A DNA stretch of 64,000 nucleotides from Mesorhizobium sp. B1-1-8 (GCF_006442795.2 NZ_CP083956.1:3387501-3451500), one strand, 5' to 3'; positions 45,858 through 54,538 are shown, counted from the first letter of the stretch. Notes: a model not told the origin generated them from the letters alone. Program-made: numbers and translations.

Positions 45858-46769
45858 TTAGCCCGAATGCGCCGGCAGGTAGCTGTAATGGCTTCGAAAA
45901 TAGGCGATCCTGAAACCGAGCCGTGCATAATTGCGGTAGGCCGGGCCATCGCGGTCGGGGCGTGGCGCCTCGATGTCGGCGACGAACAGTTTCACCCCGG
46001 CGGCGATGCCGTCGCGAACGATCCTTTCGCCGAGCAGGGCGTCAAGGTCGAAGCTTGGCGCCATGATACCGGGCACCGGTGCGTCCATGCCGCTCCAGGC
46101 GGCGCCGTCTGAGATGAACAGTGAGCGCACCGCTGCCACAGCCTCGCCACGTCTCAGCATGTAATGATGCCAGCCCTTGCGGCCTACAAGTGCCTTCAGC
46201 CAGGGCGAGGTTGGCAACCTGTACTGGGCGTCGATGAAGGAAGCCCATTCGCTCGCCGTTTCAGGCGTCACCTCTTCGACCGAAATGTCGTCGGCAGCGA
46301 AGAGCGGTTCGGCCGCCAGCGGCGTCGCGTCGCGAAAGATGCGCTCCCAGCCGCTCTGTCGCTGCAGGCCGCGCGCCTCGAGCCAGCATCTGAGCCGCGA
46401 CGGCTCGGTATGCGGACTGGCGTAGAACCAGGGCCGCAGGATGCCGGCCGCGCGATAATGCGCGAGCAGCGCGTCGACCTGGTCTTCCGTGGCCGGACCG
46501 TCGACGCCGATGTTTTTCACGCAGTTGAAGTGAATGAACGGGATCGTCGTGCAGGTGGTCCAGACGAGGTCGCCATCGCGGGCGATGGAGAGCCCATGCC
46601 GCGCCGCGAAATCGGCCGGCGCCGCGTCGTAGAGGTCGAGCCAGGCATTGACTTCGGCGCGCTCGATGGCGCGGCTCATATCCCGCGAGACATCCTCGAC
46701 CGCGATACCCGGCCGCTGCGGTTCGGTCGACGTCGCAGGAAGTAGTTCTGACAGAGCGGCGGACTGCAT
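45858..46769 (-). CDS. GNAT family N-acetyltransferase
   Basis: The 303-residue protein has two GNAT-like halves; the C-terminal half carries LFISDGAAWSGMDAPVPGI and the terminal PAYRNYARLGFRIAYFRSHY typical of the acetyl-CoA fold. The N-terminal half includes WLDLYDAAPADFAARHGL and WTTCTTIPFIHFNCV. The substrate is unknown. The gene starts next to two palindromic TTAC/GTAA-type sites at 46789 and 46852, which may control it. Confidence 0.75.
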   Translation of the reverse strand: MQSAALSELLPATSTEPQRPGIAVEDVSRDMSRAIERAEVNAWLDLYDAAPADFAARHGLSIARDGDLVWTTCTTIPFIHFNCVKNIGVDGPATEDQVDALLAHYRAAGILRPWFYASPHTEPSRLRCWLEARGLQRQSGWERIFRDATPLAAEPLFAADDISVEEVTPETASEWASFIDAQYRLPTSPWLKALVGRKGWHHYMLRRGEAVAAVRSLFISDGAAWSGMDAPVPGIMAPSFDLDALLGERIVRDGIAAGVKLFVADIEAPRPDRDGPAYRNYARLGFRIAYFRSHYSYLPAHSG

Positions 46770-46788
46770 GGCTCTCCTCCGACGTTGC

Positions 46789-46801
46789 CTTACAGTGTAA
46801 G
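46789..46801. promoter_or_regulatory. Palindromic operator-like site
   Basis: CTTACAGTGTAAG is a perfect palindrome around a central G, 20 bp upstream of the GNAT start. A weaker related site with TTAC and GTAA arms lies near 46852-46865. Symmetric TTACA-N-TGTAA sites are typical of TetR-family repressors, but no regulator gene is adjacent. Confidence 0.4.
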
Positions 46802-46960
46802 ATTAATGCAGAATAATATGCCTGCGGGCATTGTCAAGCAGGCGGCGCACCTTACAAATCCGTAAATTGGTTTTGGCCGACAGCGCGGTTATTGCTCAGC
46901 CGGGATGGGCCGCGTCGGCGTTTTCCCCTATAATCGCAGCTACGCTTGGAGAGGCTCGAC

Positions 46961-47833
46961 ATGGCTGACGTCTGCACCCAGGGCCTGGACACCGGCTTCG
47001 TCGGCCTGGGTTATGCCAAGGTGGCGTTTCTCGGCGTCGTGCAAGGCATCACCGAATTGCTGCCGATCTCGTCGACGGCGCATATGCGCATCGTGCCGGC
47101 GGTGCTTGGCTGGCAAGATCCGGGCTCCGCCTTCTCGGCCGCCATGCAGCTTGCGGCCCTGGCGGCGGTGGTCAGCTATTTCTGGGGAGACGTCAGGGAC
47201 ATTCTGTTCGGTTCGGTCGATGCTTTGGTGCGGCGCGATTTCGCCGATCCGTTTTTCCGCCTGGCGCTCTGGATCATTCTCGCGACCATACCGATCGTCA
47301 TCGCCGGCGTCGCGCTGTCGGGCACTCTCAATGCCTGCAATTCGCCCCTGCGCACGCTCAGCGTGATCGGCTGGGCCTGCATCGCCATGGCGGTGCTTCT
47401 GGGGCTGGCCGAGATCTACGCCCGCCACAAGCGCACAGTCGGCGACGCGACGCTTACCGACGCGTTGCTTGTCGGCATAGCCCAGGTCGGCGCCCTGATC
47501 CCGGGTGTCTCGCGTTCGGGCTCGACGCTGACGGCAGCGCTCGGGCTGGGATTTGCCCGACCGGAAGCGGCACGCTTCTCCTTCCTGCTTGGCCTGCCGG
47601 CCATCGCGCTGGCCGGCCTCAAGGAGTTGTGGGAACTGCACAAGGTCCATCTCGGCGCGCATGGCTGGTCGGTTCTGGTCGTGGGACTGGTCGTAGCCTC
47701 GATCTCGGCATTCTTCGCCATATGGGGCCTGATGCGGGTGCTCGAACGCTTCTCCGCATGGCCCTTCGTCATTTATCGCGGTCTGCTGGGCATCGTCCTG
47801 CTTGCCGGCGTCGTGACGGGCTGGTTCGCCTAG
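46961..47833 (+). CDS. uppP: Undecaprenyl-diphosphatase UppP/BacA family
   Basis: The 290-residue membrane protein has the two signature regions of UppP: GVVQGITELLPISSTAHM at the start and LIPGVSRSGSTLTAALGLGFARPEAARFSFLLGLPA in the second half, with about eight hydrophobic segments. UppP recycles undecaprenyl pyrophosphate to the monophosphate lipid carrier used for peptidoglycan and polysaccharide synthesis. The ATG at 46961 follows GGAGAGG. It is an apt neighbour for the polysaccharide island but is probably independent. Confidence 0.93.
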   Translation: MADVCTQGLDTGFVGLGYAKVAFLGVVQGITELLPISSTAHMRIVPAVLGWQDPGSAFSAAMQLAALAAVVSYFWGDVRDILFGSVDALVRRDFADPFFRLALWIILATIPIVIAGVALSGTLNACNSPLRTLSVIGWACIAMAVLLGLAEIYARHKRTVGDATLTDALLVGIAQVGALIPGVSRSGSTLTAALGLGFARPEAARFSFLLGLPAIALAGLKELWELHKVHLGAHGWSVLVVGLVVASISAFFAIWGLMRVLERFSAWPFVIYRGLLGIVLLAGVVTGWFA

Positions 47834-47887
47834 AGCCGGCCGCGAAATCCGCTATAAGCACCCTGAACCATCGCTTCGGGTGCACGC

Positions 47888-48679
47888 ATGGATCTCGTGA
47901 CGCTTCTGCAATCGGCGCCCTTGCTGGCCATGCTGGTGAAGTCGGCGCTTCCCGCGGCCATCGGGGCAGGCATGGGATTTGGGCAGTGGCTGGCGGCGCT
48001 GCCGCCTTGCCGCAATCTCTCTTTCGAAACCGCGACCTACCTCGTCTGTGAGACCGATCCGAAACATTATTCGATCGAACTCTTCTGGAAGGACAGGGAA
48101 GGCAAGCCCTATCGTTCGCTGCACAATCTCCGCACTGCCGAGCAGGCTGCCGGGCGCACCATGCTCTTCGGCATCAACGCTGGCATGTATCATCCCGACC
48201 TCGCGCCGGTCGGCCTCTATGTCGAGCAGGGCCGGCAGATCGCGCCGGCGAAAATCGGGGCAGGCACCGGCAATTTCTCCATGCAGCCGAACGGCATCTT
48301 TTATCTCAGCGGCGGCAAGGCGGGCGTTCGCGCGACGAAGGATTATCTGCGGCGGCCGTCGCGCACGGACTACGCCACCCAGTCCGGGCCGATGCTGGTC
48401 ATCGACGGCAAGCTGCATCCGAAATTCCAGCCCGACAGCGCGTCGCGCAAGATACGCGATGGCGTCGGCGTACGCGCCGACGGCGTCGCGGTCTTCGCGA
48501 TCTCCAACGACGTCGTCACCTTCCACGAATTCGCCCGCCTATTCCGCGACGAGCTCGGTTGCCCGAACGCGCTTTTCCTCGACGGCTCGATCTCCAGCCT
48601 CTATGCGCCGGCGATCGGTCGCAACGACGATTTCTGGAATCTCGGGCCGATGATCGGCGTGTTCCGGCGAAGCGGGTAG
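47888..48679 (+). CDS. Phosphodiester glycosidase family protein
   Basis: The 263-residue protein has the NAGPA (phosphodiester glycosidase) pattern: MLFGINAGMYHPDLAPVGLYVEQG, QSGPMLVIDGKLHP, RDGVGVRADGVAVFAIS and CPNALFLDGSISSLYAP. It has a hydrophobic N-terminus that may anchor or export it. Members cleave N-acetylglucosamine from phosphodiester-linked glycans. It follows uppP by 54 bp on the same strand and may act in the periplasm. Confidence 0.88.
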   Translation: MDLVTLLQSAPLLAMLVKSALPAAIGAGMGFGQWLAALPPCRNLSFETATYLVCETDPKHYSIELFWKDREGKPYRSLHNLRTAEQAAGRTMLFGINAGMYHPDLAPVGLYVEQGRQIAPAKIGAGTGNFSMQPNGIFYLSGGKAGVRATKDYLRRPSRTDYATQSGPMLVIDGKLHPKFQPDSASRKIRDGVGVRADGVAVFAISNDVVTFHEFARLFRDELGCPNALFLDGSISSLYAPAIGRNDDFWNLGPMIGVFRRSG

Positions 48680-48693
48680 AGCGCCGATGGTAT

Positions 48694-49671
48694 TCAAGCC
48701 TGACTTGAAGCGTCCTGGATCGCCGACAGCAGCCACGGCCCGCCGGCCTCGCGGGTGAAGGTCCACAGTTCGGTCACTTCGACCGGATTGTTCGGGTCGC
48801 CCTTTTCGACAGCGCCGGTCTGGCGGTTGCGCATGACGTCGATTGCCGACCAACGCATTGCCACCGTGGCGTAATCGCGCGAGCCCTCACGCCACGCCTC
48901 GGCGACCTCGCCCTTCAGCAGCTGAAGGTCCGTCACATCGTTCTTGAAGCCGTGGGTCGCGTTGTCCGCCAGCTCCTCCGAGAGGTAAGACACCATTTCG
49001 GGTGTCGTCAGCCTCCGCAATCCCTGGTGGTCCTCGCGACTGAACGCGGCCTGGACTTCGTGGAGGATGCGTTCGTATGCATCCCGGTCGGTATCCGTGA
49101 TGCCGATTTCGTCAGCGCCGGATGCGCCGGCCGAGCCAAGGCTCGTGGTGTTGGATGAGTAACCGGGTTGGGCGGCGCCCCAGCCTTGCTGACCGAACGG
49201 AAGGCCCGAACTTCTCATGTTGGCCGGCGCGGCATTGTCGCGGCCGAAAAACCGCATCGCCAACATGATGAGGCCGCCGATCAGCAGCAGCTGGAAGATG
49301 AAGCTCAGGCCACCGCCGATGCCGCCGAATCCATGGCCGAGCATCATGCCGAACAGGCCGTTGAAAAGCAGCCCTCCGACCAGCCCGCCGACAAGGCCTC
49401 CACCAAAGCCGTTCCAGAATCCCGGGCGCGCCTGGCCGGGAAACGACTGCGCCGGCGGTATCGACTGGGTGGTATTCGGCGTCATCGAGCGCGTTACAGG
49501 CGCCGTATAGGGCGCGGTCCTCGTCGGGGCGGGGGCCTGGAAGGTCCTGCTGCCGCGGCTGCCGAAACTGCCGCCCATCCGCGCCTCCGCGGGAACGATG
49601 GACGCGCTTGCGAGCGCCATCAGCAGGATCAGGAAGATCGATGCAGCTTTGATCGTCCGTGATTTTGACAT
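48694..49671 (-). CDS. Tim44-domain membrane protein
   Basis: The 325-residue protein has an N-terminal signal/anchor, a glycine- and phenylalanine-rich linker with the hydrophobic GGLVGGLLFNGLFGMMLGHG segment, and a C-terminal Tim44-like domain (ITDTDRDAYERILHEVQAAFSRED...WTFTREAGGPWLLSAIQDAS). In bacteria such proteins are membrane-bound and of unknown function. The ATG at 49671 lies after AAGGA. The upstream gap 49672-49967 holds two copies of GGGCCTGCGGCT. Confidence 0.82.
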   Translation of the reverse strand: MSKSRTIKAASIFLILLMALASASIVPAEARMGGSFGSRGSRTFQAPAPTRTAPYTAPVTRSMTPNTTQSIPPAQSFPGQARPGFWNGFGGGLVGGLVGGLLFNGLFGMMLGHGFGGIGGGLSFIFQLLLIGGLIMLAMRFFGRDNAAPANMRSSGLPFGQQGWGAAQPGYSSNTTSLGSAGASGADEIGITDTDRDAYERILHEVQAAFSREDHQGLRRLTTPEMVSYLSEELADNATHGFKNDVTDLQLLKGEVAEAWREGSRDYATVAMRWSAIDVMRNRQTGAVEKGDPNNPVEVTELWTFTREAGGPWLLSAIQDASSQA

Positions 49672-49780
49672 TGGTGACAATCCTTGGGTCCGAGCGTTTC
49701 AAACGCATCCAGCGAGCCCTCTATATGGGTACGAATTGGGGCAGGGTTAGCCCCGGCCTTTCATGGCGTCGGTTGTAGCG

Positions 49781-49813
49781 GGGCCTGCGGCTATCCAATC
49801 AGGGCCTGCGGCT
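49781..49813. repeat. Direct repeat in the Tim44-GH25 gap
   Basis: GGGCCTGCGGCT occurs at 49781-49792 and again at 49802-49813, exactly 21 bp (two helical turns) apart. It lies between the divergent Tim44 and GH25 genes and could be a pair of regulator sites. Confidence 0.35.
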
Positions 49814-49967
49814 TGCCGGATTCATCAGGCACGGCCAGCCGCGAATCGCACGACCGGACCAGAGGTAAATTTTGATTCAAACTTTGTTGGTAATTTCTCG
49901 TTAGGAATGGGGCTTGCGGCGGCGCTGTTCCCGCCTTCGGTCTGTTTTGTTTTGCGTACAGGTCAAG

Positions 49968-51122
49968 ATGCGGATTTTTGGCGTCGTCAGTTTCATGCTC
50001 GCATCGCTGTGCCTTGCCGGCTGCTCGTCGACATCGGGCGTCGATGCCTTGCAAATGCCATCCAACGAGACGACCAGCTCTGTCGTGCGGCCGAGCGCGC
50101 CGGTGGCCAAGTTCGTGAAAACCGCCCACAGCGAGGCCACCGTCGAAACTGCATCGCTTAGCGATGGCACGGGAATGAAGCCGCCGGCGCCGCTGCTTGA
50201 CGAGGGCAATGCGCGTTCGGACGACGAGAACTCGCGTCCCGTCGACGAGAACTCGCGTCCTGACGACGAAGTTTCGCGTCCGTTCGGCCTGGCCGAAGAA
50301 GAGACCGTGGCGTTTCCCGCGCAGCCGGACGGCGCCGAGGCGCCGGTAGAAGCCGCAGCCCTTGTCTCGCCGCCGAAGCGGCTGTCGCGCGCCGCGCCAG
50401 CAATGCTTGCCGGGCCGGTGACACGCTATGCTTTCCGAGACGCCAAGCCGATCAATTTCGGCAGGTCGTCGCCGCGCCACCTGGCCGTGCACGGCGTCGA
50501 CGTCTCGCGCTGGCAGGGCGACATCAACTGGGGAAAGCTGCGCGCCCAGGGCGCCAATTTCGCCTATATCAAGGCGACGGACGGCGGCGACCATCTCGAC
50601 CCGATGTTCATGAAGAACTGGCGCAATGCCGACTCCGCCGGCTTAAGGCGCGGCGCGTATCATTTCTTCTACTGGTGCCGCACCGCCGGCGAGCAGGCCG
50701 ACTGGTTCATTCGCAACGTGCCGAAGGTCGAGGGCGCGCTGCCGCCGGTGATCGACGTCGAGTGGAACGGCGATTCCTCCTGCAGGCGACGGCCGTCGCG
50801 CGCGACGGTGCAGGAAAAGATGCAGGTGTTCATGGACAAGCTGGAGCGCCATTACGGCCAGCGGCCGATCATCTACACCAGCCCCGATTTCTATCGCGAC
50901 AATCTGCGCGGCGCCTTCCCGGATTATCCGTTCTGGCTGCGTGCGGTCGCCGCGCACCCCTCAAAAGTCTATCCCGGCCGCAAATGGTTGTTCTGGCAAT
51001 ATTCGGGTTCCGGGCTGTCGCATGGCGTGCGGGGCCGCATCGATCTCAACGTCTTCCATGGCGACGAGCGGCAATGGCGCGCCTGGCTGGGGGGCGGACA
51101 GATGGTGGCCGAGGCGGAATAG
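49968..51122 (+). CDS. GH25 family lipoprotein lysozyme
   Basis: The 384-residue protein is a lipoprotein: signal peptide with the lipobox LAGC and lipidated Cys19. Residues 20-155 form a low-complexity linker with three copies of a seven-residue DENSRP-type repeat. The catalytic GH25 muramidase domain covers about 160-370, with VHGVDVSRWQGDINWG, the catalytic Asp/Glu in PPVIDVEWNGD, and IIYTSPDFY. It cuts the N-acetylmuramyl bond of peptidoglycan at the cell envelope. The ATG at 49968 begins the signal peptide. Confidence 0.9.
   Translation: MRIFGVVSFMLASLCLAGCSSTSGVDALQMPSNETTSSVVRPSAPVAKFVKTAHSEATVETASLSDGTGMKPPAPLLDEGNARSDDENSRPVDENSRPDDEVSRPFGLAEEETVAFPAQPDGAEAPVEAAALVSPPKRLSRAAPAMLAGPVTRYAFRDAKPINFGRSSPRHLAVHGVDVSRWQGDINWGKLRAQGANFAYIKATDGGDHLDPMFMKNWRNADSAGLRRGAYHFFYWCRTAGEQADWFIRNVPKVEGALPPVIDVEWNGDSSCRRRPSRATVQEKMQVFMDKLERHYGQRPIIYTSPDFYRDNLRGAFPDYPFWLRAVAAHPSKVYPGRKWLFWQYSGSGLSHGVRGRIDLNVFHGDERQWRAWLGGGQMVAEAE
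50223..50285 (+). repeat. Three tandem 21-bp repeats within the GH25 linker
   Basis: Three units of 21 bp, starting GACGAGAACTCGCGTCC, encode DENSRPV, DENSRPD and DEVSRPF in the lipoprotein linker. The number of units may vary between strains. Confidence 0.75.
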
Positions 51123-51256
51123 GCATCGGCTGTTCCTCGATGGCCGCACCAATTGGATCGAGACCTCACACCACGGTCGAAGACACGTCCCGTGCTGCGA
51201 CCCAGCGACTAAAAATCCGCGCTGTTCTCAACCGTGATCAAACGCGCCGGCAGCGC

Positions 51257-51281
51257 GGAACGATCGAACGCGGAATCCGTT
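51257..51281 (+). promoter_or_regulatory. EcfG-type general stress promoter
   Basis: GGAAC (51257-51261) and CGTT (51278-51281) are separated by 16 bases, matching the GGAAC-N16/17-CGTT consensus of EcfG/RpoE2 sigma factors in alphaproteobacteria. Transcription would start near 51290 and give a leader of about 160 nt to the PEBP gene at 51451. Apart from it, the gap 51123-51450 holds nothing I can support. Confidence 0.6.
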
Positions 51282-51450
51282 GGGACTGATCGGCCCGACG
51301 TCTCGCGGCCTCTCGTGGAAGCAGGGTGCGGGACCAACGTCTTTATCCGGGATGCTCGCGGCCGACTCAGTCCACAGATCGTCGCGAGACGACAGGGTTG
51401 ACGAGGAACCCGCGAAAAGCCTTGCGGCATCAAAACCGAAAGGATCGAAC

Positions 51451-51921
51451 ATGCCACTCACACTCACCAGTCCGGCGTTCGCCGACGGCGATCCTATTCC
51501 CGAACGTTTCGCGCGCGACGGCAAAAATGTCTCTCCGCCTCTGAAATGGTCCGGTGTTCCTGACGGAGCCAGAAGCCTGGTTCTCGTCGTTGAGGACCCC
51601 GATGCACCGCACGGAACATTCGGCCACTGGGCAGTGCTCAACATTCCGCCCAGCGTCGACCAACTCGCCGAAGCAGAAGACGGAAGGCCGGGCACTGGAG
51701 CACTTCAGCAAGCAAGGAACGACTTCGGCAACGCCTCCTATGACGGCCCGGCTCCGCCAGCCGGGCATGGCGTCCACCATTACCATTTTCGGCTGGCGGC
51801 TCTGGATGTGCCGAGCCTCGACATCCCCGGCCAGGTCGGCGTCAAGGAAATCTGGAAGGAGGCCCAACGCCACGCGATCGAGGCGACGGAACTCGTTGGC
51901 ACATACGAAAATGCCGCCTGA
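51451..51921 (+). CDS. YbhB/YbcL family PEBP protein
   Basis: The 156-residue protein is a bacterial phosphatidylethanolamine-binding-protein homologue: SPAFADGDPIPERFARDGKNVSPPLKWSG, the DPDAPHGTFGHW signature near residue 48 and the GVHHYHFRLAALD segment. Ligands are small phosphorylated molecules; the role is unclear. The ATG at 51451 follows AAAGGAT. An EcfG-type promoter upstream suggests stress induction. Confidence 0.93.
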   Translation: MPLTLTSPAFADGDPIPERFARDGKNVSPPLKWSGVPDGARSLVLVVEDPDAPHGTFGHWAVLNIPPSVDQLAEAEDGRPGTGALQQARNDFGNASYDGPAPPAGHGVHHYHFRLAALDVPSLDIPGQVGVKEIWKEAQRHAIEATELVGTYENAA

Positions 51922-51968
51922 AAGCGCTGCCAGCCGGCGGCGTGGAGGCATCACCCCTGGAGCCTGCA

Positions 51969-52208
51969 ATGAGCGATCCTGATCCGAACAACCCGGTGCC
52001 GGTGCCAGACAACCCAAACCCGGAGCCATCCCGGCCTCCGGCGCCACCGGAAAACCCGCCCGGAGAACCGCCGGGAGTTCCTCCGCCTTCGCCGGATCCT
52101 ATTCCGGGACCTGGGCGGGGGCCTCCCGAGATTCCGCCGGACACGCCGCCCGAAATCCCGCCGGAGCCGACCTTTCCCAGCCCGACGGCGGGCAAGTTGA
52201 GCATGTAG
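51969..52208 (+). CDS. Small proline-rich disordered protein
   Basis: A 79-residue protein made mostly of Pro, Glu, Asp and Gly (for example PNNPVPVPDNPNPEPS and PPEIPPDTPPEIPPEP), without any fold-forming segment. The ATG at 51969 follows GGAG. It lies 47 bp after the PEBP gene and probably shares its stress promoter. Disordered acidic proline-rich proteins can act as desiccation protectants, but this is speculation. Confidence 0.6.
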   Translation: MSDPDPNNPVPVPDNPNPEPSRPPAPPENPPGEPPGVPPPSPDPIPGPGRGPPEIPPDTPPEIPPEPTFPSPTAGKLSM

Positions 52209-52217
52209 GAGCAAGCA

Positions 52218-53117
52218 TTACTGTTTTTCTTCGATCATGCGAACGACGTCCTCGATGTCGAGCGGCGCAATACCGAGTTCGGCCAGTCCCAGGATGGCGC
52301 CTGTCGCCACATTGTCCCGACGCATAAGATCGACCTGATTGCGCGTAATGAGCGGTGCCGGAAGAAATTCCGTCGCTCCGGCCAAGGCGTTCCATGCGGC
52401 GAACGGCACGGGCACCAGCATCGGATGGGCGCCGAGCCGTCGCGCGATTTCGCGAACCAGTTCGTCATAGCGCCAGATACGCGGGCCGGCGATTTCGAAC
52501 ATCGGCGCGTCGATTGGATGGTCGACCAACCGGCTGACCGCCTCGGCGACGTCGCCGACATAAACGGGCTGAAGCAGGGTGGCTCCGTTGCCGAACAACG
52601 GATAGACCGGCAGCAGCCGGACCAGCCGCATGAGCGTCGTGAGGAAGGCGTCGTCCGGACCGGCCATGACGGCGGAACGCAGGACCACCGCTCCGGGAAA
52701 CATGGTCCTGACTACATCGTCGCCGCGCCCGCGCGCCCTGATGTAGTTCGAATCCGATCGGGCGTCCGCGCCTATTCCCGAGATTTGGACGAAGCGGCCG
52801 ATACCGGCCTGCAGCGCGGCGCTCGCCAGATCGGCTGCGGCCGTCACGTGCACCCGCTCGAAGGTCAGGCCGCCGCGCTCGACATAGAGGCTGACCGCAT
52901 TCACCACCGCATCCGATCCGGCAATCGCGGGAGCGATCGAGGATCTGTCCAGAATATCCGCCTCGACCCTTTCAGGCGCTTTCGCTCCAGAGGCAAACGC
53001 GGTCTTCGCCCGCCGCGCATGACGGGATACCGCCCGCACGTCAAAGCCTTTCTCCAAGAGCCGCTCGACTATCCTGCGGCCGAGGAAGCCCGTCCCGCCG
53101 AACACGGCTATTTTCAT
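52218..53117 (-). CDS. NAD(P)-binding atypical SDR, NDUFA9-like
   Basis: The 299-residue protein starts with the nucleotide-binding motif VFGGTGFLGRRIVERLL and contains the ADILDRSSIAPAI, YVGDVAEAVSRLV and IAGPRIWRYDELV segments characteristic of complex I NDUFA9-like atypical short-chain dehydrogenases. The usual catalytic Tyr-x-x-x-Lys is not evident, consistent with a structural or assembly role. It is convergent with the proline-rich gene, 9 bp away. Confidence 0.87.
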   Translation of the reverse strand: MKIAVFGGTGFLGRRIVERLLEKGFDVRAVSRHARRAKTAFASGAKAPERVEADILDRSSIAPAIAGSDAVVNAVSLYVERGGLTFERVHVTAAADLASAALQAGIGRFVQISGIGADARSDSNYIRARGRGDDVVRTMFPGAVVLRSAVMAGPDDAFLTTLMRLVRLLPVYPLFGNGATLLQPVYVGDVAEAVSRLVDHPIDAPMFEIAGPRIWRYDELVREIARRLGAHPMLVPVPFAAWNALAGATEFLPAPLITRNQVDLMRRDNVATGAILGLAELGIAPLDIEDVVRMIEEKQ

Positions 53118-53287
53118 GGACGCTCCTTGCCTGCCTAAGCGCAGGCCTACAACTTAGCTGCGGGAAGCGGCTTTCTGGCCGGCCCATGGGATCCATCCGC
53201 AGCGAAGATCGAACCGTGGCATGGGCAATCCCATGCTCCGACATATCCCAAGCCGACCGGCAGCAGAACTCCGCCGATGTGTCCAAA

Positions 53288-53527
53288 TCAGATCGCCGGA
53301 ACCCATTTCCAGAACACGCCTTCCATCCTCTCGGGATAGTACTTGAATTCACATTCGAACCGGCGTCCGTAGCTGGCGGCGGCAGCAAGCGCTGCCTCGC
53401 TGACGGGGCGCATGCCCGTTCCCGGCGCAAACCAATCCTCCAGCAGATCGTCGGGCACATAGGCGCCGATCCTCAGCGGCAGCTGTTGCAGGACAACGTC
53501 CATTTCCTTCGGCGGCACCGCGTTCAT
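53288..53527 (-). CDS. Hypothetical small protein
   Basis: A 79-residue protein begins with a helical MNAVPPKEMDVVLQQLPLRIG, followed by YVPDDLLEDWFAPG, an alanine-rich helix and the aromatic end YYPERMEGVFWKWVPAI. It has no signal peptide and no recognised family. The start at 53527 is based on the first suitable ATG and a weak ribosome-binding site; the frame is open further upstream. Confidence 0.5.
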   Translation of the reverse strand: MNAVPPKEMDVVLQQLPLRIGAYVPDDLLEDWFAPGTGMRPVSEAALAAAASYGRRFECEFKYYPERMEGVFWKWVPAI

Positions 53528-53650
53528 TCGTTTCCGGCTCCTCGCGGGTGCGGTGAATTTGAAGCTCCTGCGATTCAAGAATTCCGAAATCACACTAGGG
53601 AACTGCGGGCTCGGTCTGGAGTTCCATGAGAACCAGCAGGAACGCGTCTT

Positions 53651-53677
53651 CCCTTCTTCCACAAAGGGTGAGAAGGA
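53651..53677. repeat. Remnant of the CCTTCTCCC hairpin repeat
   Basis: CCTTCTTCCACAAAGGGTGAGAAGG resembles, with several changes, the CCTTCTCCC/GGGAGAAGG arm hairpin of the composite element at 16001-16217. It sits just beyond the VOC gene stop. Confidence 0.35.
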
Positions 53678-53686
53678 GATGGCGCG

Positions 53687-54058
53687 CTATGCCTCGTTGA
53701 TTATCGCCTCGATATTGTATCCATCGGGATCGAGCACGAAGCAGGCAGAGTAAATCTCGGCATAATCCGGCCGTGGCCCGGGCGCGCCATTGTCCGCGGC
53801 GCCAGCTTCGAGCGCCGCCCGATAGAACGCATCGACCTCCGCCCGGCTAGCCACCCGGAAGGCGACATGCAGATGAGTAAGCGGCGGCTTCTCGCCCGTG
53901 CGCTGGATCTCGAACAGACAGCCATTGCCGACATCGAAGGCCCAGAACACGCCCTCCTTGCCGAAGGACAGGCGATATCCCAAGGGCGCGAAGGCACGTT
54001 CGTAGAAGAGTTTGCTCTTCTCGAGATCGCTCACTTCGATGGTGATGTGGTCGATCAT
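53687..54058 (-). CDS. VOC family (glyoxalase-like) protein
   Basis: The 123-residue protein is a single VOC domain: MIDHITIEVSDLEKSKLFYERAF, then the LTHLHVAFRV strand and the FVLDPDGYNIEAI end, which in glyoxalase I-like proteins supply metal ligands (His5, His68-type, Glu near 120). Function is unknown. It lies downstream of the hicB gene on the same strand. Confidence 0.88.
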   Translation of the reverse strand: MIDHITIEVSDLEKSKLFYERAFAPLGYRLSFGKEGVFWAFDVGNGCLFEIQRTGEKPPLTHLHVAFRVASRAEVDAFYRAALEAGAADNGAPGPRPDYAEIYSACFVLDPDGYNIEAIINEA

Positions 54059-54126
54059 GGGAATTGTCTCGGAGATCGCGACCAAGCTGGCGCGACCACC
54101 CACAACGGAGACATGGCGGATGGTGG

Positions 54127-54333
54127 CTATGCCTCTATGTATTCCGCCAGACTGACGCCCTTTGGCACATCCAACCCGTCAGCACGCAAGCCCTCGATAT
54201 GGAAGCGAATTGCATCGCGGATTTCGGTTTCGACCTCAGGCACGGTCGCAGCTGTCGCAATGCAGCCGGGCAGATCCGGCACATAGGCAGAAAAATTGTT
54301 TCCGGCCTTTTCAATAACTACAGCATAACGCAT
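54127..54333 (-). CDS. hicB: HicB-type antitoxin
   Basis: The 68-residue protein has the HicB partial RNase H-like fold pattern: MRYAVVIEKAGNNFSAYVPDLPGCIATAATVPEVETEIRDAI. This short form lacks a DNA-binding domain. HicB neutralises the HicA RNase. It begins 4 bp after hicA, with the ribosome-binding site AAGGAG lying in the hicA end, typical of an antitoxin translated with its toxin. Confidence 0.9.
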   Translation of the reverse strand: MRYAVVIEKAGNNFSAYVPDLPGCIATAATVPEVETEIRDAIRFHIEGLRADGLDVPKGVSLAEYIEA

Positions 54334-54337
54334 GCCA

Positions 54338-54538
54338 TCACTCCTTCAGGCCGGACTGCTTGAGGATGCTGTTCAGTGTTCCTGGCGCAACCTCTTCAGA
54401 CGGCTTGCCGGCCACGGTGACGCGGCCGGCTTTGATTTTATGCTTATATTGGCGATGGCTGCCTTTGGTTGCAACCAGATACCAACCGTCAGCTTCCAGC
54501 ATACGAATGGCTTCGCGGACCGTGAGCCGAGGCGGCAT
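54338..54538 (-). CDS. hicA: HicA-type mRNA interferase toxin
   Basis: The 66-residue protein is a HicA/YcfA double-stranded RNA-binding-like mRNase with the active-site GSH in ATKGSHRQYKH, and the VTVAGKPSEEVAPGTLNSILKQSGL tail. It starts 8 bp after the nrdJ stop, with GAGAAG as ribosome-binding site in the intervening bases. HicA inhibits translation by cleaving mRNA when HicB is lost. Cotranscription with nrdJ is strongly suggested. Confidence 0.92.
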   Translation of the reverse strand: MPPRLTVREAIRMLEADGWYLVATKGSHRQYKHKIKAGRVTVAGKPSEEVAPGTLNSILKQSGLKE

